The notes: a model not told the origin generated them from the sequence alone. Positions 15,541 through 58,649 are shown, counted from the stretch's first letter. The stretch: DNA of 64,000 nt from Muraenolepis orangiensis (GCA_027704905.1 CM051000.1:10150342-10214341); one strand, 5' to 3'. Program-made: numbers and translations.

Positions 15541-15814
15541 TTTAGTTTCACAATTGTCTTCCGCGCACTCTCTCTCTCTCTCTCCTCAACTGTTTCCCCT
15601 ACATCAATTTGAATGAAGAAGCATAATTTGCTCAAAGTCACCGGAAGGGTGACAAATAATAATGAGCAAGGAAATGTTTTTAGTTCAGTTGCAGGGGGAG
15701 AAACGTTAAAGAGAAATACTAGTCGGCTGTGGCCCAAAGTCAAGAGGACAGAAAAACACCCAAGGGTAGCCAAGTTGTCAGGGCACCAGCCAAGAACAAT
15801 TCTGAAGGTGTGGG

Positions 15815-15817
<3 letters not shown>

Positions 15818-15899
<82 letters not shown>
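15818..15899. repeat. (GA)n microsatellite
   Basis: About 80 bp of pure GA. Confidence 0.97.
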
Positions 15900-15900
<1 letters not shown>

Positions 15901-16044
15901 CTCAGACACGGCATCATCCACCCATAGAACGTCACCTCAGGACACACAGACATGATGTAGATAGTAAAAAAAAATCTTAAATTTGAAATCCTCTTTATTG
16001 GTCACAGATATACACAGCAAAGCAAAACACACACACACACACAC

Positions 16045-16245
16045 ACACACACAAATGTGTTTCTTTGCATTTAACCCATGCTTGTATTAGAAGCCGTGGG
16101 AAGCTATTGTATATACAGCGCCAGGGGGGGGGGTCTGGTACCTTGCTCAAGGGCACCTCGGCAGCGCCCAGGAGGCAAACTGGCACCTTTTTCCAAGTAC
16201 CAGTTCTCTGTCCGTACTTGGTCCGTTAGTACGGTCATACGAAAG
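16045..16245 (-). mobile_element. tRNA-derived SINE, minus strand, truncated
   Basis: The minus strand carries the conserved GAGGTGCCCTTGAGCAAGG hairpin segment and GGGTTAAATGCAAAGAAAC. The tRNA-like head is missing or replaced, and a poly-G run interrupts the middle (about 16125-16133). Confidence 0.7.
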
Positions 16246-16431
16246 AACAAATAACATGCCATCACAGACAGTTGGGATCTGCTTCCCCCCCCCAACCAAC
16301 CCGGTCCCCACCCCCACATAAATATGCACACTACCAAGACCTAATTACAAAGTAGGGCATAATATAGGGCACAGCAAAATAAATGTAGGTCCGACTCAAG
16401 AATCCGATCAAAAACTGTGTTGCTGCACCAG

Positions 16432-16467
<36 letters not shown>

Positions 16468-17581
16468 CCCCCCCCCGTGTGTGTTGGTGGAATGATATCA
16501 AGTAAAAATAGGCCATTATAGCGAGAGCGACATGTCTACAAGGAGCTAGGCGCTAGTTAGATCTATCGTGCAAATGTTAACAGGACTATAGGTAGAGATC
16601 CTGCATTTTAATTGGGAATTTTGTTTGTGGTGTGTGTGTGTGGGGGGGGGGCGGACAATTGGGACAATTTCAGTGGAGAGCGCACCCTTGGCCCACGCTC
16701 CCTCCCTCTCCGAACCCCATTAATCATAGTGATCCCCCCGGATGTTTTTCACCTCTATATCCAAAGGTAAGCGCTCTCATGTCTTGGTTTTGCCGCAACC
16801 TTTCCTTCCGCTGTCGGGGACAACTGGGTCAGCGTGCGACGACTGGACCGCACGGACTGTGCCTCCCATCATGAAAGAGGAAGGTGAGAACGGGAGGTGA
16901 AAGGATGACACATTGGGTCCCCGGGCCCACCCAGACCCCACCGTCCCTTTTATTGTGATAGACAGGACAAGCTAGGATTCCCCTTCCAAAAGGAAAGCCC
17001 GAACAGAGTTAACCCTCTGAATGCGAAGCTGTTTGTAACACATGGACGCTTGTTGTGACATTTAAAAACAGTAGCTTTCCACAACATCCATGCGGTTTAA
17101 ATTAAATTGCAAGTTAAATAGGCAAGGCTATACCTATATAGATGAAATGATACGTTATTAATTGAATGACCTAGTTTCACAGAAATATCCTATATAGTTT
17201 GTCTATGATCGTCTATGAGAAAGAAAAGCACAACATTAGGTCACAACAAGGACTATGAAACAAATAATAAAAAGACATTCACCTGGTCGAAATGGTTCTT
17301 CCAGCCGTTACCCCGATGTTGCATATGGTAGCAGCGACATCTGGTGGACATACCATGGACTCGTCGCAAAAATATCAGACGTGCTATCAATTAATATAGC
17401 CATTCTACGTTTTACCAAAGCATATGAACAATGTTATATGTGATAATTTTGCAAAAAAAAGTTCAGCTTATCATTCTGAACTTTCTTTTTTTAAATGAAA
17501 CCATACAATTATATTATGAGTCTTATACATGGATCATATATATGGATCAACAATTTGAAGACAGAACCGAAGTCAAATGGT
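16246..17581. other. Intergenic, downstream of golgb1, no supported gene
   Basis: No coding exon with splice context was found on either strand. Confidence 0.45.
16434..16476. repeat. (CA)n with poly-C run
   Basis: CA array followed by a ~12-base C tract; a similar (TG)n plus poly-G array is at 14421-14458, and a plain (CA)n at 16027-16053. Confidence 0.9.
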
Positions 17582-18883
17582 TTTATTAAAATTATCTCAA
17601 GATGCCAAAAACCCACTTAAATTAAAAGCCCCTGATTCCTTACCATACATACAGACAGACAGTTGGACATTTAACCTGGCCATCAAGGAAAAACCAACAC
17701 ATTTTCCACAACTCAAACAACTTTCAAAAAACAGAAAAAAATAAAATAAAGCCATTAGAAAATATGACATTTTAAATATTTCAGTAGCAATCTGATTTAT
17801 AAATAGATTTGTCTCTGTCGTGATCACCATTATATACACACACATCAATACAGAGATGCCAGCAAAAGCAGTTTCCTCCCACTAAACGGGATCATTGAAC
17901 AATCAAAAGACTAATTTGTTGTTTTACTCGCCAATGAAGTAAAACATCTGAATACAACTCAATTCAAATGTATAATTACACAACAAATACAACTCAGTTC
18001 AAATGTATAATTACATAACAAATAACAACTGATCCCATTTAGTGAGCCCTAGCTTTTAACAAAACCCATGTAGGTACATTGGATGCGTGTCAGAGCAAAA
18101 ATAACTGTATAAATACACACATTCAACACAATCGTCACGTGAATCCAGTTTGTTTTCTAAATAAAAAAAGCAAAAACTAATTTGACCAGCATTCGCCACT
18201 CGCACTACGCGTACCGCTTCCAATTAGGCATGTGTTTCCAAACCGTCTTAGGGAGAAACCGTTCTTTACAGCCATCAGCCATACATGTAAAGGGGGTCAC
18301 GGTGTGTGTGTGTGTGTGTGTGTGTGTGGTCAAAGACAAGGAAGTAGTGTTTCAGGGCAGATAATTACACTGAAATATACACAACACAGTTAGAAGGAGA
18401 TTGAGTGCATAGATTCTCTTGGTAGCAGCAGCAGCAGCGGTTATTATGTGCAATATTAAGGAGGCGGGCAGGGCCTTGACCGGGAGATACGCCCATGAGT
18501 GCAAACGCTCGGAGCACTTAGTGTTCAACCACACAGCAGGGTCAACCATGGCCTTAGGGTGGACATTAGAAGAACAAGGTGTCGGGACGTTGTGATGTTA
18601 ACATAACGGAAGCCATCGGTGGATATGAATATATATAAATGCAGCTAATGCAGTGTATTAAGCACTAATGCGGCATCAGTGCTTAATACACTGCATTGAA
18701 TATACTGCATGTATTAATAAACAAGCATTTGTTTATTCCCACTCACGGCCGGGATACTGCAACAGAGTAGTCGCTATTTTTTCTCGTTTTCCGGCCCATG
18801 TTTGGGAAATGCATGGAAGAGCAGGTTTGTGAGGAGGATTTCCCGCTGGCAGTTGGAATAGTTTTGGCACCCTCTGGCCCCCA
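17582..18883 (-). other. golgb1: golgb1 3' UTR / 3' flank with two candidate poly(A) signals
   Basis: Reading the minus strand past the golgb1 stop, an AATAAA (plus-strand TTTATT) occurs at 18732-18737, about 150 nt after the stop. Another occurs at 17582-17587, about 1.3 kb after it. Use of the distal site would place a perfect 20-bp hairpin (18647-18697) and a short (TG)n tract (18302-18328) in the 3' UTR. Which site is used cannot be seen from the sequence. No other coding signal is visible here. Confidence 0.5.
18639..18710. repeat. Perfect 20-bp hairpin in the golgb1 3' flank
   Basis: Arm AATGCAGTGTATTAAGCACT (18647-18666), 11-base loop, and its exact reverse complement at 18678-18697. 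An outer pair ATGCAG (18639-18644) / CTGCAT (18705-18710) extends the stem. Confidence 0.9.
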
Positions 18884-49649
<30,766 letters not shown>

Positions 49650-49663
49650 GGTGTCAATTCACC

Positions 49664-50760
49664 CTAAATAAAAACAACACAAACACACACATTAGCTTAC
49701 ACTTGCCTGCTTCAAACACACAAGTGTGTTTTCTTTATGATTGACTGGAGTTAAAAGAAGACCTTTGTCTGTGGAATAATGAGTGATGATGCACAACATA
49801 TGCAATGAAGACGGCAAAGTTAACAAATGCACATTCTAGACGAAACCATTGACCATTCATATAAAATAAAATGCTAGTAAGAAAAACCTCTTGGACATCT
49901 GTATATGGTTACCTTACCTACTTGTGATGCCTGAATCAAATATTTATAGAGATCCTAGAATAGCAGTTAAGAGTTAAAGGAGAAAACATCTGCCAAGTGA
50001 AATGAGATAACCATCACAAATTACAGTGTGCATGACGATCCTTTACATGGCAAACCTGTTTGACAACATACAATCAGTTTAGATGTATTATACCTATTTT
50101 CTATTTGTTTTGCATTTACGGAAAGCTAGAAAGAAGCATGTATAGAAATAACCGTCTTCTTTTTCAAAATGCGTCGGGTTTAGTTAATAGACTAACTGGA
50201 GCAGGAGAGGTTAAATGATCCGAGAGCCACCAGGAACGACCTACATCAGTACATGATGAAGAACCATGGAACCATACCATAAGACCCCTGGCCAATACAG
50301 AACATCCCATTTAATCGCAAAGCACTGCGCCACCCTTAGACGGCACGAAACAAACTTTGCACGGTGCATTTTAAACGGACGTGTTAATACAAGTTGCCAT
50401 ACATACGTGTTGACATTAGCTTTAATGTACGATACACTCACCGACTGCTTAGTTGTTGTCCCATTACCAAATATAATAACACCAAGTCACATAGGTAAGT
50501 GTCGTAGATCAGTATTACCAACACCACCCAAGCTTCGAGTCTGCGGTACCGACACCGGAACGAGGCCCAGTATCTGACATTATCGAACTAGTCACATAAG
50601 CTAGGTGGCTAACTTTAGCTTGCTAAGCACATAGCTAAGTAAGCAGAAAGCCCGTATCTACTACTTAAATACAACGTTAGGACGTAATGATAAACCCGGA
50701 TCACACTTTAACCTGGGTCATACAAATCATATGCGTTTACTTGAATGCATCACCTTTCAG
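49664..50760 (-). other. golgb1 intron 1 (5' UTR intron), no other feature
   Basis: This stretch lies between the acceptor of the first coding exon (TTTATTTAG|GG at 49664) and the candidate promoter. I see no further open reading frame or recognised repeat in it; it is AT-rich unique-looking DNA. Confidence 0.45.
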
Positions 50761-50905
50761 ACGGAACCTTAAATGACATTTTAATCCACCGGAGCAACAA
50801 AAAAAAAATATAAACTGTGGAAAAGGCTTCTGGTCACGTTTGTCAACAGACAGCTGAGCGTTACCAGTATGCGCATGCGCATATGGAGCGCTCAGCTGTC
50901 TTGAA
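50760..50905 (-). promoter_or_regulatory. golgb1: Candidate golgb1 promoter with NRF-1-type palindrome
   Basis: TGCGCATGCGCA at 50870-50881 is a perfect match to the NRF-1 consensus, typical of TATA-less housekeeping promoters. It sits about 1.2 kb upstream of the first coding exon, where a non-coding first exon is needed because that exon begins with a splice acceptor at 49664. A possible exon 1 donor on the minus strand is CTGAAAG|GTGATG near 50750. The NRF-1 site is enclosed by a 13-bp inverted repeat (50848-50860 and 50889-50901). Transcription start and direction are inferred. Confidence 0.5.
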
Positions 50906-51177
50906 CAATGTTAGCCTGGGACGCTTGGGTACACTCATTCTCATTTAGAATGGAATGGAATATTTAATATAGACCAGTTAAACATTATTGTCCTGATAAT
51001 AATCCTGCATTTATATTTGGTTTCACTTTGGCAGAACAGTGGTTGAGGGTTCAGGGCCCTACTTCCCAGCAGAGAAATACTTCTTTAATATAGTATGTAT
51101 AATATCTTATGGGCCATACCTGTCATTGAGCCTACCGTTGCTTTCTGGTAAACCAGCTGTATACGTATAGGTATAAG

Positions 51178-51320
51178 TCTAGCTGGGGCGGCAGTACCGG
51201 AAGGTCCCCAGTTCAAGTCCCCGAAACACCTGGTCACTGCCGAGGTGCCCCTGAGCAAGGCACCAGACCCCTACCCCTGCTCCCCGAGCGCTATATATAA
51301 AATAGCTCCCCACTGCTCCT
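51178..51320 (+). mobile_element. tRNA-derived SINE, partial
   Basis: It begins near GGCGGCAGTACCGGAAGG and contains the B box (AGTTCAAGTCC), the hairpin GAGGTGCCCCTGAGCAAGGC and CTGCTCCCCGAGCGC. The 3' end with GGGTTAAATGCAGAG is absent; the L2-like LINE tail begins shortly after. Confidence 0.7.
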
Positions 51321-51344
51321 TATCAGTTGTTGTTGTTGTTGAAG

Positions 51345-53760
51345 AGGATTCAAGTCAAGTCAATTTTATTTGTATAGCCCTTAATCACAGTTATAGTCTC
51401 AAAGGGCTTCACATGCCACATGTTTACAACACCCCCCAAACCCTAGCCCCCCTAAGGGCAAGAAAAAACTCCCTTAATTACGTAGGAAGAAATCTTCAGA
51501 AGGAACACAAAGTGGAAGGGGATGGCTTCCAGGGATGGTTCAGGAGTGCAATGAGTGCCATAAGTGACTTATAGTAATGTACATAGTAAAGTACAAAAAA
51601 ATAAAATAATAATAATAATATACATATAATATACACAATATACAAATAATAAAATGAGAATATAATTTGTGTGGTGCTGGCCGGTATCCTTCAGGTGGGG
51701 ATCACAGCAGCACACTGGAAAACAGAAGCAGACTGCGGTATGGTTAGATGGGGTAGGGTGGACATGTGGAGAACCTCTAGTCTAGTACCTATCGGCAGCA
51801 GGGGTAGGCTTGTGCTGACTAACGGGTTGATTTAGCTGTAATGAGAGCTGAGGGGCACTCCTAGGTGCCAAACGACAATGTAAAAAGGTAGGTTTTAAGT
51901 TTAGATTTAAATATTTCAACAGAGTCTGCTTCCCTGATTACAGGTGGCAGACTGTTCCACAAATAGGGCGCACGGTAGGAGAACGCTCTATTCCCTGCTG
52001 GTTTTTTTATGACTTTTGGGATTGATAGAAGGCCGGCTCCTGAAGACCGGAGGGGCCGAGAAGGACAATAGGGAACAATAAGGTCCTTCTGGTATGAGGG
52101 TGCTAATCGGTGTAGGATTTTATAAGAATGTAAGAAGTAGCACCTTGAAATCTGACCTCGCATTAACTGGAAGCCAGTGGAACGAGGACAGAATTGGAGT
52201 AATGTGGTCAAACGTTCTGGTCCTAGTCAAAAGTCTAGCAGCAGCGTTCTGCACAAGCTGGAGGCTTTTCGTAGCGTTCGGTAACCCAGAAAACAGTGCA
52301 TTACAGTAATCTAGTCTAGACGATATAAACGCGTGGATGAGTGTCTCTACATCCACGGCAGACAGCATTGGTCGTATTCTTGCAATGTTTCTAAGATGGA
52401 AAAATGCAGTTCTGGTTATATATTTTACACGTTGATTGAAAGATAGCATCGGGTTGAACAGGACACCAAGATTTTTCACACAAGAGCTTGGGCCACAGTA
52501 GAGCCCTCAAACAACAGTGCAACATCTTCAAATAATGGTCTTTGTTGCTTCGGACCGATGATTATCATCTCTGTTTTTCCTGTGTTAAGCTGCAGGTAGT
52601 TTTGGGACATCCATCTTTTAATTGCAGTCAGGCAGGATTCAACTTTATGGATCTGAGAGGAGTCGTTTGACTTGATAGGAATATAGATTTGGGTGTCGTC
52701 AGCATAACAGTGAAAACTTATTCCATAACTGCGAATAATATCACCAAGAGGGAGCATGTAGATTGCAAAGAGCAGAGGACCAAGGACCGATCCTTAGAGA
52801 AGACCAAAGCTTTGGTTACAGTGATTTGATTGTGAATCATCACAAAGAACAAATTGCTTTCTATTTGTGAGGTAAGCCAGAGAAGAGCTGAACCTTTAAT
52901 GCCAACATAGTGTTCAAGACGATCAAGGAGAATGCTGTGGTTGATTGTGTCGAAGGCGGCACTAAGGTCGAGCAGCACCAGCAAGGAGCTTGCATTGCTG
53001 TCCATTGTAAGGAGAATATCATTAACTACTCTAGTCAGAGCAGTTTCAGTGGAGTAGAAGGTTCTAAACCCAGACTGGAAGGGTTCAAATCAATTGTTCA
53101 CCATCAGATGATTGATGGTTTGGTCAGCTACAATTCTTTCCAGTACTTTCGAAAGGAAAGGAAGATTAGAGATGGGCCGATAGTTGCTAAGTACTTCTGG
53201 GTCTAGGCCGGGCTTCTTCAGTAGAGGTTTTATCACAGCAGTCTTGAAGGTCTCCTCATTGAACCAAGGCGCTGGCCGTTTTGTGGTTAGCTTTTTAACA
53301 GTAAGAGGAGCAGCAGAGTCGATGGCTGCAGATAAGCTGCCATGGATGCAGTAGTTGCCGGGGTGATGCGACGGCAGCTATAGGGCACCTGGCCCTCATC
53401 GCGGGCGCAAGATACCGCCACCTTGAAAGTAAGAAAGAAGAAAGAAAGAAAAACCTTTGCGAGAGGATCAGAATGTTAAAATCACCAACAAGTCACCAAC
53501 GTGTCAGAACAAGTTACAAGGTCAGCCGCAAACTCAGAGAACTCATCTAGGAAACGTGTGTATGGGCCCGGTGGGCGGTATACTATAGCTAAGAAGAATG
53601 AATCTACTGACCTTTCTGCTGTAGTAGGTACTGAGGAGCAGAAAGCAAGAACTTCAAAGGATGAAAAAGCATAGTTATTTTCCTGCTTCATGGAGAGTTT
53701 CAAACTTGAGATTAAAGCCACTCCACCACCTTTTTTTGATTCTCAGGATAACTGGGGAAT
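51345..53760 (-). mobile_element. L2-like non-LTR retrotransposon (LINE), degraded, minus strand
   Basis: Minus-strand fragments in several frames give the order expected of a LINE ORF2. An endonuclease piece is at 53482-53721 (FLAIVYRPPGPYTRFLDEFS). Reverse transcriptase blocks follow at about 53000-53270 (NYRPISNLPFLSKVLERI) and 52718-53005 (LLDLSAAFDTINHSILLDRL). The catalytic CYADDTQIYI box is at 52476-52757, and the C-terminal domain is at 51861-52479 (LIHAFISSRLDYCNALFSGL; AFSYRAPYLWNSLPPVIREA). The frame shifts and contains stops, so it is dead. The 3' end is AT-rich and terminates in CTTGA-type repeats near 51350. Interruptions at 53340-53460 include a GAAA-rich tract. The clade call (CR1/L2) is from motif style only. 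Confidence 0.85.
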
Positions 53761-53799
53761 CAATACTCCAGGTTTATCTTACATACATACAGATACATA

Positions 53800-54500
53800 C
53801 AGATTTCTGATGACCTGGCATGCACATGCAACACGGAGGTCATGCTGAAGAAGGCACACCAGCACCTCTATGCTCTGCGGTGCCTCAGAAAAAGCAGTAT
53901 AGGCCAGAGGTGGCTAGTGAACTTCTACCATGGCACCGTAGAGAGCATCCTGATGAGTAGCGTCACTGTGTGGTACGGCAACACCACTGCACAGGACAAG
54001 AAAGCCATCCAGAGGGTCGTGAGGATGGCAGAGAAGATCAACGGGTGTGTACTTGAGGCATTGCATTGAGGAGATCTTTAGGACCAGATGTTGGAAGAAG
54101 GCCATGTCCATCATAAAGGACTGCAACCACCCTGGGCACCATCTCTTCTCTTTTTCACTTTCATAACATGCCATTAACATTACACTTACATACTTTGCTG
54201 GACTTTTCTGAACTCGTCACAGTTACTGCACTGTATTCATGATGCTTCTGCACTACTGGCACTTTAAATGCTTTTGAAAGATTTTTGTAAAAAAAACAAA
54301 AAACCATATACATTCAGTCACTTGAATGTCACTTTGCTGCTCTTTCTTTGTTTATTTTATTGTACATATTATTTTTATGGTGTTTTTGAGATTTATACTG
54401 CGGGAGGGAATGGGGAGTAAGCATTCCTATGTACTTACAAATTTGTAAGTACAAATGGCCAATAAAAAATCTTATATCTTGTATCTTGTATCTTGTATAC
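53800..54500 (+). mobile_element. 3' end of a different non-LTR retrotransposon, plus strand
   Basis: A plus-strand frame at 53842-54069 encodes HQHLYALRCLRKSSIG, FYHGTVESILMSSVTVWYGN and KKAIQRVVRMAEKINGC, the usual C-terminal end of a fish LINE reverse transcriptase ORF. It is followed by a 3' UTR with a 24-bp palindrome (54430-54453) and by CCAATAAAAAATCTTATATC with a repeating ATCTTGT tail ending near 54500. The element is 5' truncated and lies immediately beside the minus-strand LINE, so one probably inserted next to or into the other. Confidence 0.8.
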
Positions 54501-55250
54501 TGCTACGTACATTCAGTGACCAGTTTTTTGTGTATAGAATATGTTAACATGACAAGGAGACTTGTTTCTTCATCTTTATTTATCTACAGTATTTGTGATA
54601 ATATTGAGTTGTATTGCCAAATGTCTGGCTCTTCAATGCATTTTTATAAGTTCCACTGGCAGACTTATCAATCAACCAGACAGCTTTTTTATTGATCAAA
54701 TTGAATTATTCTCATTTTAATTTTTGAGCCTACCACCGTGCAAAGTCCTAAAATACTTGTATTTAGAAGTGGGAGGATTACAGAGTATGCAGAGTAAATA
54801 CATATTTAAACAAAGATACAAACATCATCCCAAACCAATATAGTTTGGCTGGATTCCAGGGTCTACATGCACAAGGCTAACCTAACCACTGCGCTATGGT
54901 TTCCTGCCAACACAATTATGAGGAGGCACAAGGGACCAGGCTTCTAACGGCTGGTTGGAGATCCTTCAGGGAGAGTTGTTCCACTCTCCACTGGCTGTGA
55001 ACAGAAACATCCATCTGGCAGGGGCGAAACTGCGGGAAACCAAGCATACTGCAGGGATTTGGGAGCCCCAATGGTAGGAAAGTAGGCCCACATTCACACT
55101 TTATCTGCACCCCTGACTGAGATGAGCACTTGATAATTTCCACTCAGCTCAGTAGATGGGGCCATGTCCACATCATTAGAAATGGTTTGCTGTATCTTAC
55201 TAAAAGTTGGCAAAGCAAATATGAGACAAAAAGAGAACAGAATGCAAACC
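54501..55250. other. Intergenic between LINE end and GCAP 3' flank
   Basis: No gene or classified repeat recognised; AT-rich. Confidence 0.4.
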
Positions 55251-55256
55251 TTTATT
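55251..55256 (-). terminator. Candidate poly(A) signal for the complete GCAP gene
   Basis: Minus-strand AATAAA (plus TTTATT) lies about 1 kb past the stop at 56241, with a second AATAAA ten bases before it on the same strand. It is directly preceded on the minus strand by a (TG)n array (55273-55355). An alternative AATAAA is at 55486-55491. The intervening ~700 bp has no coding signal and is probably 3' UTR. Confidence 0.35.
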
Positions 55257-55269
55257 GAATTTATTTAGG

Positions 55270-55272
<3 letters not shown>

Positions 55273-55331
<59 letters not shown>

Positions 55332-55355
55332 ACACACACACACACATACACCCAC
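55273..55355. repeat. (CA)n microsatellite in the GCAP 3' flank
   Basis: CA array with two ATA interruptions. Confidence 0.95.
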
Positions 55356-56240
55356 ACAATTGTATGAGCCTCTCCTTTAGGATAACTAAATGTAATGGTG
55401 TAAATCATTTTTCTCCCCCCAATGTTTAATCAATCGATACCAATATGCATGATCTAATTCCACCACATCCTCCCTGTCCATCCTATTTATTTTTAATTCT
55501 GAATGAACAAATGATAATGACAAATGAATGACCTTCGCATTAAAACAGCTTCTATGATTACACAATGTAAACAATATGTTTACAATACTCCATTCATCTT
55601 CTATGATGAAGACCATGTGCCTATGATACTCAGTAGTGTCACTATATTATTTTCTCATGAAACATTGCAATTCAATTCCAAATTCATCAATGTTTTAAGT
55701 GGAGATACAGATGATTAGAATATCTCAAAACATTTTTACTTCTTTTTATCCTATTCTGTTTTTTATAACTGCTGTCTGTCGTCGGGTATTGCACATACGA
55801 TTTTCACTCATTGCTTATACTTGTGTGAAGGGAACATACACATTTCATACACAAAGACAAAACATTTAAACATTTACAATACATTGGATCTCAGATAAAG
55901 CCATACAAAATGTGGTGTGACAAATACTGTATTATATGTATTAAATAGTAGATAAACATTTTCATGTTAATTTACATTTTGAATATTGCATCCCAACATG
56001 TAACAGGTTACTTTCTCCTTTTGTCATTCCACACGGAACATAATGACGTCATTTGTAACATCCACTGTTCGATCTGAGTCTTTGTCTTCCCTTGTGTTGA
56101 GACATCACTTCCAGGCAGATGCTCATTAGGGCCAGGGTATGTCTTTTGTTTGTATCTCCACCAAGGGTATTTCTTCACCCACTTCATGACATGTAGAATC
56201 AAAATACTGGATACACGATTCCAAGCAGAGTTTAAAGAAG

Positions 56241-57282
56241 TCACGACTTCCTGCTGTTCAGGAACCAACCACAGGGTGTAATGTCCAATTTGAGCTGGTC
56301 CATAACCCATGGATCCTTTTGGGCTCCCTCAAGGAATTCCTCTAAAGAGATGTGTCCTAAAGAAATACATAAGGCAACATGGATCAATTAGTAAAAGGGG
56401 TCAGCATATATTGCATGTTTAAACCGGCTTAAAGCTTAGTCATCACCACCAATTGTTGTAATCCACAGCCACATACACAGCCATGTGCATTCCTGCTAAA
56501 CATACTCACCGTCTTGGTTAGCGTCGACTAATTCAAATATTCTGTCACAGATATCCTCCACATTCCCTTGGGGAGTAGGATTGTTATGCTTCTTCAGCGT
56601 GTAGATAATCTGCAAGGACATGAACAAACATTATACACAAATATTGAGAATGTGTGTCACTTATAACCAAACCATGCTATAAAACATACTGAAATGCTGT
56701 AGAACATACAATCCATACATCTTTTCTGTCCATACAAGTCATACATTCAGATATTTTGGTTTGTTATTGTTCTCCAAATACATGTGTTCCCCCAATGCTT
56801 ACTTTGATCACTTGTTTTACTTCTCTTCTTTCCAGACACCCGTTTCCATCACTGTCGTACACTTTAAAAGACCATTTCAGCTTGTCCTCTAGTTTCCCAC
56901 GGAGAACCAGGTGTATGGCCGCCACATACTCCATGAAATCGATTTTGTTGTCCTGGGGTTAAGCAAAGACACATACCATCAGACCCAATGCCTCAAATGT
57001 TTCAGATGATAAATCAAAAATGCTCAAAATGCTATTATTAATATTATTATTGACGATGTGCAACAATACCTGATTTGTATCAAATGATCGAAATACGTTC
57101 TCCATGTATGCGGCCTCTTCCGCTGTGGAGTTGCAGTTCACGCCAAAGATCCTCTTGAACTCGTGCAGGTGAAGATTTCCACTTGGGCATTCAAAGGCAA
57201 ATTTCCGATACAGATCCTGAATATCTTGAAGAGCAACTTCCTCCGTAGCAATGCTCGACGGGCCGGAAGTTGACTGACCCAT
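56241..57282 (-). CDS. Guanylate cyclase-activating protein (GCAP family), complete, 4 coding exons
   Basis: GCAPs are N-myristoylated, EF-hand calcium sensors that regulate retinal membrane guanylate cyclases in photoreceptors. Coding exons: 57070-57282, 56803-56952, 56510-56609, 56241-56356, total 579 nt (192 residues), a normal GCAP length. The start MGQSTSG gives the Gly2 needed for myristoylation; an in-frame ATG further upstream (57345) would bury that glycine, so I reject it. EF1 is degenerate with the family signature ECPSG (FAFECPSGNLHLHEFKRIFG). EF2 (DTNQDNKIDFME), EF3 (DSDGNGCLERRE) and EF4 (DANQDGHISLEE) have all calcium ligands. LVLRGKLEDKLKWSFKVYD is typical of the family. The C-terminus EGAQKDPWVMDQLKLDI resembles GCAP2-type proteins more than GCAP1, but the teleost paralogue cannot be assigned by eye. 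A paralogue lies 5 kb upstream in the same orientation. Confidence 0.93.
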
Positions 57283-58649
57283 AATATTAATAGTAAAAAT
57301 TAAAATATACACAAAATGATGTCGAAGCACAAAAAACTCACCCATACAAATGTATAAAAACCCTATAGATTAGATCCCGGATGCAGGAAAAGTCTGTTAC
57401 AATCCCATGCATGTTCATCAACACCCAGTGTAATGTAGAGTTCCTTTGCTGGAGACAGCAGCAGACTAGTGCACAGTGTGCTGCTGTAGAGTTAACCGTG
57501 TTAGCTATTTCAAGACAGCTTCCAGACAAATCCAATTGCCCTTTCCACCATGGTGTCCACCATAAACACTACTCTGAGTAGATTCTTCCTGGGATGCTAA
57601 ATCAATTTATTCTATTGTTTTAATTTTGGAAAATTAAAATGAATGAATCAATGTTAGCACCCTGAGAATAGCCTGTAGCACATTTGATTGGTCCACAGTG
57701 TTCGGAAGATTTCACCTGATGGAAGAACACCACCAAGCTCCAAAACAGATTACAGATGGATGACGTCTGAACCAGCTGAGCCACTGAGGTCAGAGGTCAG
57801 TTCCACCAGCTTAGCTACTACTAGGCCTACTAACGCATAACCCAGCAGTAAAACTAATAACATATTATAATGGTGTAAAGACCTATTGAAGAGCTGGAGG
57901 TGTCTACGAGTGTGATATGTTTGAGGTTGATGGGGGGCTAATACACAGGATTAGGAAAAATCAAAGGGTGCAAAAAATTCATATCACTTAGTTTTGTACA
58001 GGAAATGTTCTCAATCTTCATGAGCCTTATATTACGTCCTTTTTTCTCCCGGACATGTCCTCTTTTTTGGGACCTAAAAAATACATCCGGCCAGGATTTC
58101 TAAAGCTTTTGCTTCCTACAGTCGCATTACTTTATATTAATTAGACATTTCTCCTCAGTCCCGTCTTCTCGCATGCCACCATTGGTCTGTCATGTAGGCT
58201 ACAACTTAAGCCCTTTGCGCTAAAATCTCAATCAGCAATGTATGCCGCTATCCTGAACCCAGTGTCCTTTTTTGAAAACCCAAACATTGTCACCCTATAT
58301 TACATGACACAGATATACAGTATTTTGTTGAGCAGATGCCCGTCCTACTAATGAGGGTTTCCAAATGTCAGCCAACGAGGTGCTCCAGGCAGTGGTAGAT
58401 TTCTGTATTGCAATCAATTCAATGGTAGACAAAGTGCTGAGAGTGCTGTCAGGATATTTTCAGGTCACGAAGAAGGTTACCCTAATAACTGACTAGCTAC
58501 ATTGTGCCCCTTTTTGGCAGCAAGTCATTGTTCAGAAACATGTGAGGGCTGATGATTGGTAGCCACAGCTTTCAGTACAAGACAATCAAGATTAGGCTCA
58601 GTGTTAAGCTAGAGCTAAGTTAATGAATACGCATTAGGAGTGAATTGTG
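57283..58649. other. Upstream flank of the complete GCAP gene
   Basis: It should contain the GCAP promoter and 5' UTR, but no TATA box or initiator can be placed. One CRX/OTX-like core (GGATTAG) is near 57948. The stretch with CTCCCGGACATGTCCTC (about 58045) resembles a dispersed fish repeat. Confidence 0.35.

Noticed and set aside
57283..57345. Upstream in-frame ATG as the GCAP start
   Set aside because: It would add an unrelated hydrophobic leader and remove the N-terminal MGxxxS myristoylation signal common to the family.
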